Shown here: positions 1 through 7,490 of the stretch, piece after piece | Numbering within the stretch: the first letter of the stretch is position 1 | Layout: every line of letters begins with the position of its first letter | Assembly (NCBI RefSeq): GCF_048265165.1 | Contig: NZ_JBLXCD010000002.1 | Span: forward strand, 682,001 to 746,000 | Direction of reading: 5' to 3' | Length of the DNA: 64,000 bases | Source of the DNA: Oceanospirillum sp048265165 | GTDB lineage: Bacteria > Pseudomonadota > Gammaproteobacteria > Pseudomonadales > Halomonadaceae | Position numbers and translations under genes: made by a program | The notes under the pieces: model-generated | The model's database searches: none | Told to the model about the DNA's origin: nothing | The model's input: the letters and a program-made list of their open reading frames with translations, nothing else

Positions 1-531
1 AACGCCGATGTCGGCAATCAGGAGTTGGGTTTCAATATCTTCCAGCAGGTCATCATCGATCTGTTTTTTACCCAGAAATAAACTGGCAAGACCTTCACTC
101 AGGTTGGCACGAGTCCGGCCTAACCCTTGTTTAATGCGACCGAAGAAACCGACCTTTTCTTTCCTGGGGGCAGCGTCGGCCTTCGGAGTCTCTATTACCG
201 GCTCAGGTGACATGTTCGCATCAGGGATAATCGGGTCTGAAGGTGCAGGCGTTTCCTGAGTGGCTTCTTCCTCTGCCGGATGCTCCAGGCTCGGAGTTGA
301 AGACTTTTCATCAGACAACGCTGTAACGGGGGTGTCCTGGTCTACTACGCTGTCTGCCACTGCTATTGGCTGTTCAGCAGATACTTCTTTTTCCTGAGTG
401 TTGCCTGTCTGGGTAGAGAGCTCCTCTAACGCAGGGGTCTCATGGGCCTCAGTTTCTGTGGCATTGGTCTCCGGAGATTGTTCCAGAGGCGCTTCCGGTT
501 GTTTCTTGTTACGCTTGAAGAATCCAAACAT
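1..531 (-). CDS. ftsY: FtsY, signal recognition particle receptor (N-terminal part)
   Basis: Runs off the left edge; only the first 177 codons are present. FtsY is the membrane-docking GTPase that receives SRP-bound ribosomes and hands them to SecYEG. The start ATG (complement of 529-531) gives MFGFFKRNKKQP, followed by a long acidic Glu/Pro/Thr-rich A domain (about residues 12-120), the membrane-associating part typical of gammaproteobacteria. It then enters the conserved N domain with GFFGRIKQGLGRTRANLSEG and SLFLGKKQIDDDLLEDIE. The GTPase (G) domain lies outside the window. It is divergent from rsmD with a 155-base gap, the usual ftsY/rsmD arrangement. Confidence 0.95.
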   Translation of the reverse strand, partial: MFGFFKRNKKQPEAPLEQSPETNATETEAHETPALEELSTQTGNTQEKEVSAEQPIAVADSVVDQDTPVTALSDEKSSTPSLEHPAEEEATQETPAPSDPIIPDANMSPEPVIETPKADAAPRKEKVGFFGRIKQGLGRTRANLSEGLASLFLGKKQIDDDLLEDIETQLLIADIGV

Positions 532-686
532 GGGATAAATTCTGTCTCTTTAGAACGGAAAATAGCAGGTGAGCCCCTGCCTCTTATGGCGCTCTATCCT
601 ACCACTTGTCGCTCACGGGGGGTACAATCCACGGCGCTTTGCCCCCTTATGTTTTATTAAAATGACTCCCGTATCCGGAAACTGCT

Positions 687-1331
687 ATGTCCAGACCTCG
701 TCGCTCCGCCCCCCGCTTATCCTCTGCCAATCAAAAAAAATCCGGTCATCTTAAATCTGCCAGTGGCGCCTCAGGGGGTAAGAATCAGCTGCGGATTATT
801 TCCGGTGAGTGGCGCGGGCGTAAATTGCCTTTCCCTGATGGCGAGGGTTTGCGGCCAACGGGTGACCGTATGCGGGAGACACTGTTTAACTGGTTGAGTT
901 TTGATCTGTATGGTCGCAGGGTTCTGGATCTGTTTGCCGGGAGTGGTGCACTGGGTTTGGAGGCGTTATCCCGAGGCGCTAAAAGCGCTGTTTTTCTGGA
1001 TAACCATCCAGGGGTGGTACGTCAGATGAGGGAGAATCTGGAAACACTTAAATGCGAACATGCAGAGGTTTTTCAGGGCGAGGCACTCAACTGGCTAGGT
1101 GGAGATAAAGACAAATTTGATCTTATTTTTCTTGATCCGCCTTTTGGCAAGGGCTTGCTAGCGCCGGTTTGCCAGCAACTGGAACAGCTACAGCGTCTGG
1201 CAGATGGCGCATTGATTTATTTGGAAGCGGAGAAAGATTTCGATTTTACTGAAATCCCAGCCTGCTGGTTGTTGGAAAAGGAGAAAAAATCGGGTCAAGT
1301 CATCTGCCGGCTCTATCGTCGAAGTGGATAG
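687..1331 (+). CDS. rsmD: 16S rRNA m2G966 methyltransferase RsmD
   Basis: SAM-dependent methyltransferase that makes N2-methylguanosine at position 966 of 16S rRNA in the assembling small subunit. The SAM-binding motif VLDLFAGSGALGLEALSRGA is followed by the catalytic DPPFGKGL, the N/D-PPF signature of exocyclic amino methylation. The conserved RIISGEWRGRKL and LRPTGDRMRETLFNWL precede the Rossmann core. At 214 residues it is slightly longer than usual (about 200) because of a basic Ser-rich N-terminal tail of about 30 residues; a later start would remove it, but no other in-frame ATG sits before the conserved block. Divergent from ftsY. Confidence 0.95.
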   Translation: MSRPRRSAPRLSSANQKKSGHLKSASGASGGKNQLRIISGEWRGRKLPFPDGEGLRPTGDRMRETLFNWLSFDLYGRRVLDLFAGSGALGLEALSRGAKSAVFLDNHPGVVRQMRENLETLKCEHAEVFQGEALNWLGGDKDKFDLIFLDPPFGKGLLAPVCQQLEQLQRLADGALIYLEAEKDFDFTEIPACWLLEKEKKSGQVICRLYRRSG

Positions 1332-1344
1332 ATAGAGGCGAACG

Positions 1345-1992
1345 TCAGTCGGTATTGGGCTGGAAGGCCTGCATTTTCGCCCGGGTCTCTTCTTTTGTAT
1401 GCGGCGTCAGATAAGGCATCTCAAGGTAAAACATCTGATAGATAACCTGGTTGAGTTGTTCCCGGCTTTGCCGGTCTTCCATTGCACCCAGGGCAGTACG
1501 TAGATAGGTTGTCCAGCTGGTGACCAGAATCCAGATATTCAATGCCAGAGGCTTCAGTTGGTCTTCAGGTATATCCATAAAACCAGACTCACACATTCTG
1601 ACATACACTTGTTCAGTACTGGCAATTCCCTGAGTGGCAAAAGCCTGATAGCGGGCTTTTAGTTCGGCGTCATTCGCCAGCATGCCCACAAGGTCCCGGT
1701 GCATAAAACGGTATTTCCAGATAAGGTCGAGTAGCCTTTCTGTGATTAGGGCACGATCATCCAGGGTGATTGCCCGGTTATCCGGTAGGGTAAAGAGTTC
1801 ATCTACGGCCGCTTCATACTGATCAAAAATGCGTGCAATGATGTCGGATTTATTTCGATAGTGGTAATAGAGATTACCCGGGGATATTTTTATATGGGCA
1901 GCAATATGATTGGTTGTTACGGAGCGCTCTCCGTGGAGATTGAACAACTCTAAAGAAGCCTGAACAATTCTATCTTTTGTTTTCACGGTCAA
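1345..1992 (-). CDS. TetR/AcrR family transcriptional regulator
   Basis: 215-residue one-component regulator. Residues 1-60 form the TetR DNA-binding domain: RIVQASLELFNLHGERSVTT, then the helix-turn-helix HIAAHIKISPGNLYYHYRNK with the typical GNLYYHY recognition-helix end. The remaining 150 residues are an alpha-helical ligand/dimer domain with no recognisable ligand signature. It converges with rsmD (13-base gap) and is divergent from coaD, over 300 bases away. Tandem repeats just upstream of its start (2022-2051) are candidate autoregulatory operators. The effector and target genes cannot be told from the sequence. Confidence 0.9.
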   Translation of the reverse strand: MTVKTKDRIVQASLELFNLHGERSVTTNHIAAHIKISPGNLYYHYRNKSDIIARIFDQYEAAVDELFTLPDNRAITLDDRALITERLLDLIWKYRFMHRDLVGMLANDAELKARYQAFATQGIASTEQVYVRMCESGFMDIPEDQLKPLALNIWILVTSWTTYLRTALGAMEDRQSREQLNQVIYQMFYLEMPYLTPHTKEETRAKMQAFQPNTD

Positions 1993-2021
1993 TTCTCGGG
2001 GTGTGGGGCTGCTGACTTATT

Positions 2022-2051
2022 ATCCGTTACTGTATATTCATCCGTTACTGT
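2022..2051. promoter_or_regulatory. Tandem 12-base repeat upstream of the tetR-type gene
   Basis: ATCCGTTACTGT occurs at 2022-2033 and again at 2040-2051, start to start 18 bases, each followed by RTAT. The pair begins 30 bases upstream of the regulator's start codon, where an autoregulatory operator is expected. No protein binding can be shown from sequence. The rest of the 1993-2357 gap holds an AACAG-TG-CTGTT palindrome near 2083 and presumably the coaD promoter. Confidence 0.35.
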
Positions 2052-2357
2052 GTATCAGCAAATTTTGCCATGGAATGTGCTAACAGTGCTGTTTTAACAG
2101 TCATTTAAAATATAACACTACTGGAATGGAAAATCCGTTTTGCAAATGACCGGGAATCCTTGTGCTATTACTGTCATAATCCAGCATTAGCCAGTGAACA
2201 GAGCATTTAATTTTCTGCTCCGTAGATGCTATTACAGCCGGGTGCCTTTGGCTGCGTTGAATTAGCTATAACCTTATAGCGAGAGAAGTTTGTACCGGTG
2301 AGGCAATTTGTTTACCATTCTGCCTCTCCAAAATCCGCGCATAATCAGGAAAATGCG

Positions 2358-2840
2358 ATGACGACGGTAGTTTATCCCGGAACGTTTGACCCTATTACCA
2401 ACGGTCATACCGATTTGGTAGAGCGTGCCAGTAGGATTTTTGACAAAGTGGTTCTGGCTATTGCTGCCAGCCCGCGCAAAAAACCTTTGTTGCCTCTGGA
2501 GCAGCGCGTTGCCCTTGCTGAGTCAATTTTGTCTCAGTATAGCAACGTAGAAGTTTGCGGTTTTGACTGCCTGTTGACCGAATTTCTGGAACAACAACAG
2601 GCGCGCGTTATTATCCGTGGCCTGCGTGCAGTATCCGATTTTGAGTATGAGTTACAGCTTGCCAACCTGAACCGGGCGATGTCTCCCGATGTGGAGAGCA
2701 TTTTCCTGACCCCGGAAGAGCGTAATTCTTACATCTCATCTACGCTGGTGAGAGAGATTGCCTGCCTGAACGGCGATGTAAGCAAATTTGTGCATCCAAC
2801 CGTCGATCAGGCTCTTAAAGAACACTTTAAAAACGACTAA
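2358..2840 (+). CDS. coaD: Phosphopantetheine adenylyltransferase CoaD
   Basis: Transfers AMP from ATP to 4'-phosphopantetheine, giving dephospho-CoA in the penultimate step of CoA synthesis. The 160 residues match the family length. The nucleotidyltransferase motif YPGTFDPITNGHTDLVERA (T/HxGH type) is at the N-terminus, and RGLRAVSDFEYELQLANLNR and ISSTLVREI are the conserved substrate-binding segments. The frame is open upstream to a GTG at 2298, but ATG 2358 has AGGA at 2347-2350 with good spacing and gives the canonical MTTVVYPGTFDP start. Followed 30 bases later by the ferredoxin gene, probably one transcript. Confidence 0.96.
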   Translation: MTTVVYPGTFDPITNGHTDLVERASRIFDKVVLAIAASPRKKPLLPLEQRVALAESILSQYSNVEVCGFDCLLTEFLEQQQARVIIRGLRAVSDFEYELQLANLNRAMSPDVESIFLTPEERNSYISSTLVREIACLNGDVSKFVHPTVDQALKEHFKND

Positions 2841-2870
2841 GCAAGTTAGCTTTTTGATGAGGTAAGCGTT

Positions 2871-3125
2871 ATGGCTTTGATGATTACCGACGAATGCATC
2901 AACTGTGATGTATGTGAACCTGAATGCCCTAATGGTGCAATCTCTCAGGGTGACGAGATCTATGAGATTGACCCAAATCTGTGTACCGAATGTGTTGGTC
3001 ACTATGATGAACCTCAATGTGTGCTGGTTTGCCCGGTAGAGTGTATTCCGGAGAACCCTGAGCATGTTGAGTCGAAAGATGAGCTGATGGATAAATACAA
3101 AATTATCCAGGCTTCTCTGGGTTAA
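2871..3125 (+). CDS. yfhL: YfhL-type 4Fe-4S dicluster ferredoxin
   Basis: Small electron carrier of 84 residues with two [4Fe-4S] motifs. The first is CINCDVCEPECP; the second is CTECVGHYDEPQCVLVCP, with the insertion between Cys2 and Cys3 that marks the YfhL/Allochromatium-type ferredoxins. A C-terminal helix (HVESKDELMDKYKIIQ) is also characteristic of the group. It directly follows coaD, the same neighbour as in pseudomonads, and is closed by a strong terminator at 3146-3176. The redox partner is not known from context. Confidence 0.93.
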   Translation: MALMITDECINCDVCEPECPNGAISQGDEIYEIDPNLCTECVGHYDEPQCVLVCPVECIPENPEHVESKDELMDKYKIIQASLG

Positions 3126-3145
3126 TTCTGTTTTTCGTTCAGAAC

Positions 3146-3176
3146 AAATGCAGCACTTGGGTGCTGCATTTTTTTT
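3146..3176 (+). terminator. Intrinsic terminator after the ferredoxin gene
   Basis: Perfect 11-bp stem AAATGCAGCAC / GTGCTGCATTT with a TTGG loop followed by a run of T. Ends the coaD-ferredoxin unit. Confidence 0.9.
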
Positions 3177-3252
3177 ACCTGTAATCTGGACTCGGCCATT
3201 ATGAATTCTTTGTTCTCACCCGTCACAAATTACCCATAGCGCCGGAGCTACT

Positions 3253-4557
3253 GTGTTATCGCCTTCGCCCTACAGACAGATTTTTTTACTTTCTCTGCCG
3301 ATCATTATCTCTAATATCAGTGTGCCACTGCTGGGACTGGTGGATACGGCTGTGGTCGGGCATTTGAGTGATGCATCTTATCTTGCGGGGGTGACGCTAG
3401 GGGCCACCCTGTTTAGTTTTTTATTTTGGGGTTTTGGTTTTTTGCGGATGGGGACAACCGGTGCTGTTTCCCAGGCTGCGGGTGCTGCTGACTGGTCGGC
3501 AGTGACACGTCTCCTGCAGCAGGGCGTGCTGATGGCGTTAGGGATTGCATGCTTGCTGCTGCTTTTCCAGTTTTGGTTGCTACCCGGTGGCCTTTCCCTT
3601 CTGGCAGAGGAGGGAAGTGCTCGTGATCAGGCTGCGTTATACGCAGGGGTACGTATCTGGTCTGCACCAGCTGTTCTGGTGAATTATGTCTTGATGGGCT
3701 GGTTTCTGGCGCAGAAAAACAGTCGTTTTGCGTTGCAGATGCTGCTGCTGGGGAACGGGATCAATATTTTGCTCGATCTGATCTTCGTTATGCTATTGGG
3801 CTGGCAGGTACAGGGCGTGGCATTTGCCTCGTTGATTGCAGATTACAGTGTGATGGCTGCCGGTGTTTGGCTGGCGCTAAAACGTCTTGCTCAGTTGCAG
3901 TCGAAGTGGCAATGGCAGGCCTGGATCGCCAGTGAGTTTAAGGTGTTGTTTAGGGTTAATCATCAGCTGATGGTGCGTACCTGGTTGCTGCTAGGCAGTA
4001 TGGCGTACTTTACTTCCCGTGGAGCTGCTTTCGGTAGTGAAACGCTGGCGGCTAACGCAATTCTGATGCAATTGATCATGATGGCATCTTACGCTTTGGA
4101 TGGATATGCCCATGGAGCTGAGGCTCTGGTCGGTCAGGCGCAGGGCGCAAAGGATTATCAAAAGCGCAACCAGATTGTTTGGGCCGGTGGCGTGATGAGC
4201 ATTCTGACCGTCTTTGTGATCAGTAGTGGCTATATATTCTGGGGTGATGAGTTGATTGCTCTGTTGACGGATCTTGACTCGGTACGCCAATTGGCGGGTG
4301 ATTACCTGATATGGGCTGCCGTTATTCCCGTGCTGGCGGCGTCGGGCTATCTGCTGGATGGTGTCTATATTGGAATGATGCGCAGTGATGTGATGCGTAA
4401 CGGGATGTTGGTGGCTTTTTCTGCGTTTGTATTTTTGGCATGGTTACTGTCTGACCAGGGGAACCAGGGGTTATGGTCTGCTTTCGCCGGGTTTATGCTG
4501 CTGCGCTCCCTGTTTATGGCTCTGCATTTCTTACGGGTATTCAGGCGCACCGCCTGA
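3253..4557 (+). CDS. dinF: MATE family efflux transporter, DinF-like
   Basis: 434-residue inner-membrane protein with about 12 hydrophobic segments, the size and layout of the multidrug and toxin extrusion family, which exports organic cations or other compounds using Na+ or H+ gradients. The N-terminal SLPIIISNISVPLLGLVDTA and AVVGHLSDASYLAGVTLGAT are the classic MATE/DinF opening. GTG start at 3253 with GGAG at 3243-3246. It stands alone between a terminator and the convergent cheW-like gene. No SOS box was seen, so damage inducibility is not supported, and the substrate is unknown. Confidence 0.88.
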   Translation: MLSPSPYRQIFLLSLPIIISNISVPLLGLVDTAVVGHLSDASYLAGVTLGATLFSFLFWGFGFLRMGTTGAVSQAAGAADWSAVTRLLQQGVLMALGIACLLLLFQFWLLPGGLSLLAEEGSARDQAALYAGVRIWSAPAVLVNYVLMGWFLAQKNSRFALQMLLLGNGINILLDLIFVMLLGWQVQGVAFASLIADYSVMAAGVWLALKRLAQLQSKWQWQAWIASEFKVLFRVNHQLMVRTWLLLGSMAYFTSRGAAFGSETLAANAILMQLIMMASYALDGYAHGAEALVGQAQGAKDYQKRNQIVWAGGVMSILTVFVISSGYIFWGDELIALLTDLDSVRQLAGDYLIWAAVIPVLAASGYLLDGVYIGMMRSDVMRNGMLVAFSAFVFLAWLLSDQGNQGLWSAFAGFMLLRSLFMALHFLRVFRRTA

Positions 4558-4599
4558 TGGCGGGATGCCGTTAGTGAGGCAGCAGTCTGCCAAAGGGAG

Positions 4600-5025
4600 C
4601 TACATCTGCTGAGCTACGCCTTCGCAATGAGGGAGGAAATTTGCGACGATATAAAGTTCACCCTCACGATGAATAGTGCCTTGAATAATTCCACCCGCAT
4701 CCTGACTGGGTGGCGGCTCTATGCTCTTGCCATCAAACCCCACAATGGCTTCAACTTTATCCACGACAATACCGCAGAGACCGTCATCGGTTTCGATTGA
4801 TATAATGCGGGAATCTTCAGATCTTGGGTCTTCAGGCAGGTCCATCAGCTTACGTGCTGAGATTACGGTGAGCACCTCTCCACGAATATTCAGAATACCG
4901 TCAACATCATATGGGGCTCCCGGGATCGGAGATGGCTCCTGGTAGCGAAGTACTTCCTTGATACTGCCCACGGGATGGGCATATTTTTCGCCGGCTAAAG
5001 AAAAGCTGACCCATTGATTATCCAT
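4600..5025 (-). CDS. CheW-domain protein
   Basis: A single CheW domain of 141 residues: WVSFSLAGEKYAHPVGSIKE, then GILNIRGEVLTVISARKLM (the conserved NxRG segment), then CGIVVDKVEAIVGFDG. CheW proteins couple chemoreceptors to CheA or dock other signalling proteins. No CheA, receptor or flagellar gene is nearby, so it is an orphan adaptor; whether it serves chemotaxis or another array (for example Pil-Chp) is unknown. A TATAGTT-AGAG-AACTATA palindrome lies 38-55 bases upstream of its start. Confidence 0.88.
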   Translation of the reverse strand: MDNQWVSFSLAGEKYAHPVGSIKEVLRYQEPSPIPGAPYDVDGILNIRGEVLTVISARKLMDLPEDPRSEDSRIISIETDDGLCGIVVDKVEAIVGFDGKSIEPPPSQDAGGIIQGTIHREGELYIVANFLPHCEGVAQQM

Positions 5026-5062
5026 TGATTCACGCCTCTCTGAAATGCGATATAAAACAAAA

Positions 5063-5080
5063 TATAGTTAGAGAACTATA
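5063..5080. promoter_or_regulatory. Perfect palindrome upstream of the cheW-like gene
   Basis: TATAGTT-AGAG-AACTATA, 7-bp arms with a 4-base spacer, in the AT-rich divergent region between the cheW-like gene (start 5025) and the aspartokinase (start 5327). Position and symmetry suit a dimeric regulator. The binding protein is unknown, and the rest of 5026-5326 shows nothing further that I can support. Confidence 0.35.
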
Positions 5081-5326
5081 TAATCTAATGATCTTTAAGA
5101 AAAGTTAAACCCCTGGGATGTGTCGTTATGTTGCTTTACTTTACGATATTGCGCCGGAAATGGGCTTTCCCATGTACTCCCCAATGGTCTTGTTTAACAA
5201 ATGATATGTTTAGAGATATAATCTTTTTCGATTCGGGCAGGTTTACCCCTGCATAACTGAAAAACATGAAGGAGGCAGCTGCTTTTGTTACGGTCCTTTG
5301 CGGGATCAGAAAGCTGAACCTAAACA

Positions 5327-6769
5327 ATGAAAACCCATACGGTAGAGAAGATCGGCGGCACGTCGATGAGTGATTACGCCGCGGTACGAGATAACATCAT
5401 TTTTCACAAACAATCCCGGAAAGAAGAAGGGTATCAGCGAATTTTTGTGGTATCTGCGTACGGTGGTGTGACCGACCTGTTGCTTGAGCATAAAAAATCC
5501 GATAAAGCCGGGGTGTTTGCTTCATTCGCCGGAGCAGAAGATAGCAGTGTTTGGCGTGATAAAATGACTCGCCTACGAGCCAAGTTAATGTCGATTAACT
5601 ATGAGCTGTTTGGTCAGACGCCTTTATGCCAGTTAGCGGATAGCTTTATCGGTGACCGCTTGGATGAGGCGGAGCAGACTCTGAACGATCTTGAAAGTGT
5701 GTGTCAGCATGGCCACTTTGACCTCAGTGACCACCTGATGACGGTTCGTGAAATGATGGCCAGTCTTGGTGAAGCACACAGTGCCTGGAATATGGCTCAG
5801 TTGCTTAAGCGTGATGGGATTAATGCAGTTTATGTCGACCTGACCGGCTGGAATGCAGAAAAGCATCTATCCCTTGATGAGCGAATTGAAGCGGCCTTTA
5901 AGGATGTCGATCTGGCGAATTGCTTACCGATTGCCACCGGCTACGCTCACTGTACAGAAGGACTGATGCAGACCTTTGACCGGGGTTATAGTGAGATGGT
6001 CTTCAGCCGTATTGCGGTGCTGACAGAGGCCCGCGAAGCGATTATCCATAAAGAGTACCACCTGAGTAGTGCTGACCCGCGCCTGGTGGGCGTGGATAAC
6101 GCTGTGCCAATTGGCCGTACAAATTATGATGTGGCAGATCAGCTGGCGAACCTGGGTATGGAGGCGATCCACCCTAAAGCGGGGAAAGGTCTGCGTCAGC
6201 AGTGCCTGCCGCTACGTGTGATGAATACCTTTGAACCGGATCATGCCGGCACGCTGATCACCGCTGAGTATGTCAGTGAAAAGCCTTGTGTCGAGATCAT
6301 TGCTGGCCGACAAAATGTCTATGCGCTGGAGTTTTTTGATCAGGATATGATGGGGAGCATGAGCCGTTATGGCCGCGAATTACTGGGCATTATCGAACGG
6401 TTTAAAGTTCCACTGATCAGCAAAGATAATAATGCCAATACGTTAACACACTATATGGCATCGAATCTGAAAACCATAAAACGGCTTCAGAAGGCGATTC
6501 AGGAACAATATCCAGGTTGTGAAATGAGCCTGAAGAAAGTAGCAATGGTTTCTGCGATCGGAAGTGATATGCAGGTGCCGGGTATTCTGGCGCAAACCGT
6601 TAATGCACTGGCCTCGGCTAAAATTAGTGTGCTCGCGCTGCAACAGTCTATGCGTCAGGTTGATATTCAGTTTATTGTATCGAATGATGACTATGATCTG
6701 GCTGTTCAGAGTTTGCACAGCAGCCTGATTGAGATTCACAATCACGGAGAAGCAATTTGTGCTGCCTGA
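5327..6769 (+). CDS. Aspartate kinase, ectoine-type (Ask_Ect-like)
   Basis: Phosphorylates aspartate to aspartyl phosphate, the entry to lysine, threonine, methionine and ectoine synthesis. The catalytic half starts with VEKIGGTSMSDYAAVRDNII (the family usually has KFGG; here KIGG) and contains FDRGYSEMVFSRIA and the EYHLSSADPRLV substrate loop. Two ACT-like regions fill the C-terminus (VAMVSAIGSDMQVPGILAQT). The sequence resembles the specialised aspartokinase encoded in ectoine clusters rather than housekeeping LysC, yet no ectABC genes flank it. The start is firm: an in-frame TAA sits at 5321-5323. Monocistronic, ending at a strong terminator. Confidence 0.9.
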   Translation: MKTHTVEKIGGTSMSDYAAVRDNIIFHKQSRKEEGYQRIFVVSAYGGVTDLLLEHKKSDKAGVFASFAGAEDSSVWRDKMTRLRAKLMSINYELFGQTPLCQLADSFIGDRLDEAEQTLNDLESVCQHGHFDLSDHLMTVREMMASLGEAHSAWNMAQLLKRDGINAVYVDLTGWNAEKHLSLDERIEAAFKDVDLANCLPIATGYAHCTEGLMQTFDRGYSEMVFSRIAVLTEAREAIIHKEYHLSSADPRLVGVDNAVPIGRTNYDVADQLANLGMEAIHPKAGKGLRQQCLPLRVMNTFEPDHAGTLITAEYVSEKPCVEIIAGRQNVYALEFFDQDMMGSMSRYGRELLGIIERFKVPLISKDNNANTLTHYMASNLKTIKRLQKAIQEQYPGCEMSLKKVAMVSAIGSDMQVPGILAQTVNALASAKISVLALQQSMRQVDIQFIVSNDDYDLAVQSLHSSLIEIHNHGEAICAA

Positions 6770-6823
6770 TAAGGCAGATAAAATGACAGATTTATCTCTT
6801 CTCCAGAGAAGCAGCACAAGCTA

Positions 6824-6865
6824 AAAAAACAGCCATCGTCTGAAGAGACGATGGCTGTTTTTTTT
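6824..6865 (+). terminator. Intrinsic terminator after aspartokinase
   Basis: AAAACAGCCATCGTC / GACGATGGCTGTTTT, a perfect 15-bp stem with a TGAAGA loop and a T tract. Confidence 0.95.
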
Positions 6866-6995
6866 GTGATCCCGGTTTTAATGTTGATTCTGGCGTGCCA
6901 TAAGTGGCGCTGAGGTCATATTTGTCTGACGGCTGTGTCTTTTAGCTCGCTGCAGGAAGATTAACTTTGGCAGTGTTTTATATAATTCCCTTTAA

Positions 6996-7008
6996 AATCA
7001 ATACCTAA
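6996..7008 (+). promoter_or_regulatory. IHF-like site upstream of the sigma-54 promoter
   Basis: AATCAATACCTAA matches the IHF consensus WATCAANNNNTTR except at one base. It lies roughly 54-66 bases before the predicted start of the miniprotein transcript, the usual place for an IHF bend between enhancer and sigma-54 promoter. No enhancer site could be assigned with confidence in 6867-6995. Confidence 0.35.
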
Positions 7009-7034
7009 TAAAATAAGGATGAGGCTTCAGTTTG

Positions 7035-7051
7035 TTGGCACTCGTGTTGCA
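7035..7051 (+). promoter_or_regulatory. Sigma-54 promoter of the 41-residue miniprotein gene
   Basis: TTGGCACTCGTGTTGCA matches the -24/-12 consensus TTGGCAC-N5-TTGCA at every conserved base, with GG-N10-GC spacing. The predicted transcript start is near 7062, about 50 bases before the ATG at 7112. Confidence 0.88.
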
Positions 7052-7111
7052 ATATCTGGAATGTAAAGCGTCAAACGCTGACTTCTACTGGATATAACAG
7101 GAGTGACCACG

Positions 7112-7237
7112 ATGGCACATGCTGAATCCCACGATTATGAAACGATTGGTGTTGGTGCAACACTATTGATGGCTGCTGCAGGTCTTGTACTTGGTATTTT
7201 TCCGGTATTGACTCAGATCTGGGTGTTGTTGAACTAG
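7112..7237 (+). CDS. 41-residue single-pass membrane miniprotein, unknown
   Basis: Begins MAHAESHDYETIGVGAT and continues into one hydrophobic segment (about residues 14-38, rich in Leu/Ala/Gly/Val), ending VLLN. AGGAG at 7099-7103 lies 8 bases before the ATG. The gene is a complete unit: an exact sigma-54 promoter 60 bases upstream, a good ribosome binding site, and an intrinsic terminator 55 bases downstream. This makes it very likely to be expressed despite its size. I do not recognise the family. Its position ahead of the large sensor kinase may be coincidental because a terminator separates them. Histidines and acids at the N-terminus would face one side of the membrane. Confidence 0.75.
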   Translation: MAHAESHDYETIGVGATLLMAAAGLVLGIFPVLTQIWVLLN

Positions 7238-7291
7238 ATATACACAATGTTTGCCAGGATGTAGTGTTGGTTTTATTCTGGCTCCGTTATC

Positions 7292-7325
7292 AAAATAGCT
7301 CCGCTGAATCGGGGCTATTTTTTTA
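7292..7325 (+). terminator. Intrinsic terminator after the miniprotein
   Basis: AAAATAGC-t-CCG / CGG-g-GCTATTTT hairpin with a CTGAAT loop and a T tract. Confidence 0.85.
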
Positions 7326-7490
7326 TCTGTTGTTTACAGGATGCCCCGTGTGGAATGGATCTTTTTCTCGCTGTTTGGCAGGCATGCTGCCATGCTAGGA
7401 TTATTCATGATAAAAGAAGCAACTCGGAAAGCAGGAGACCTGCGCTATCTGAGATAAGGTACAAGTAAATATCACTTTTAGGAGCAGGGG

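Noticed and set aside
5267..5377. Short ORF overlapping the aspartokinase start
   Set aside because: No ribosome binding site before its ATG, and it overlaps the kinase gene out of frame for about 50 bases.
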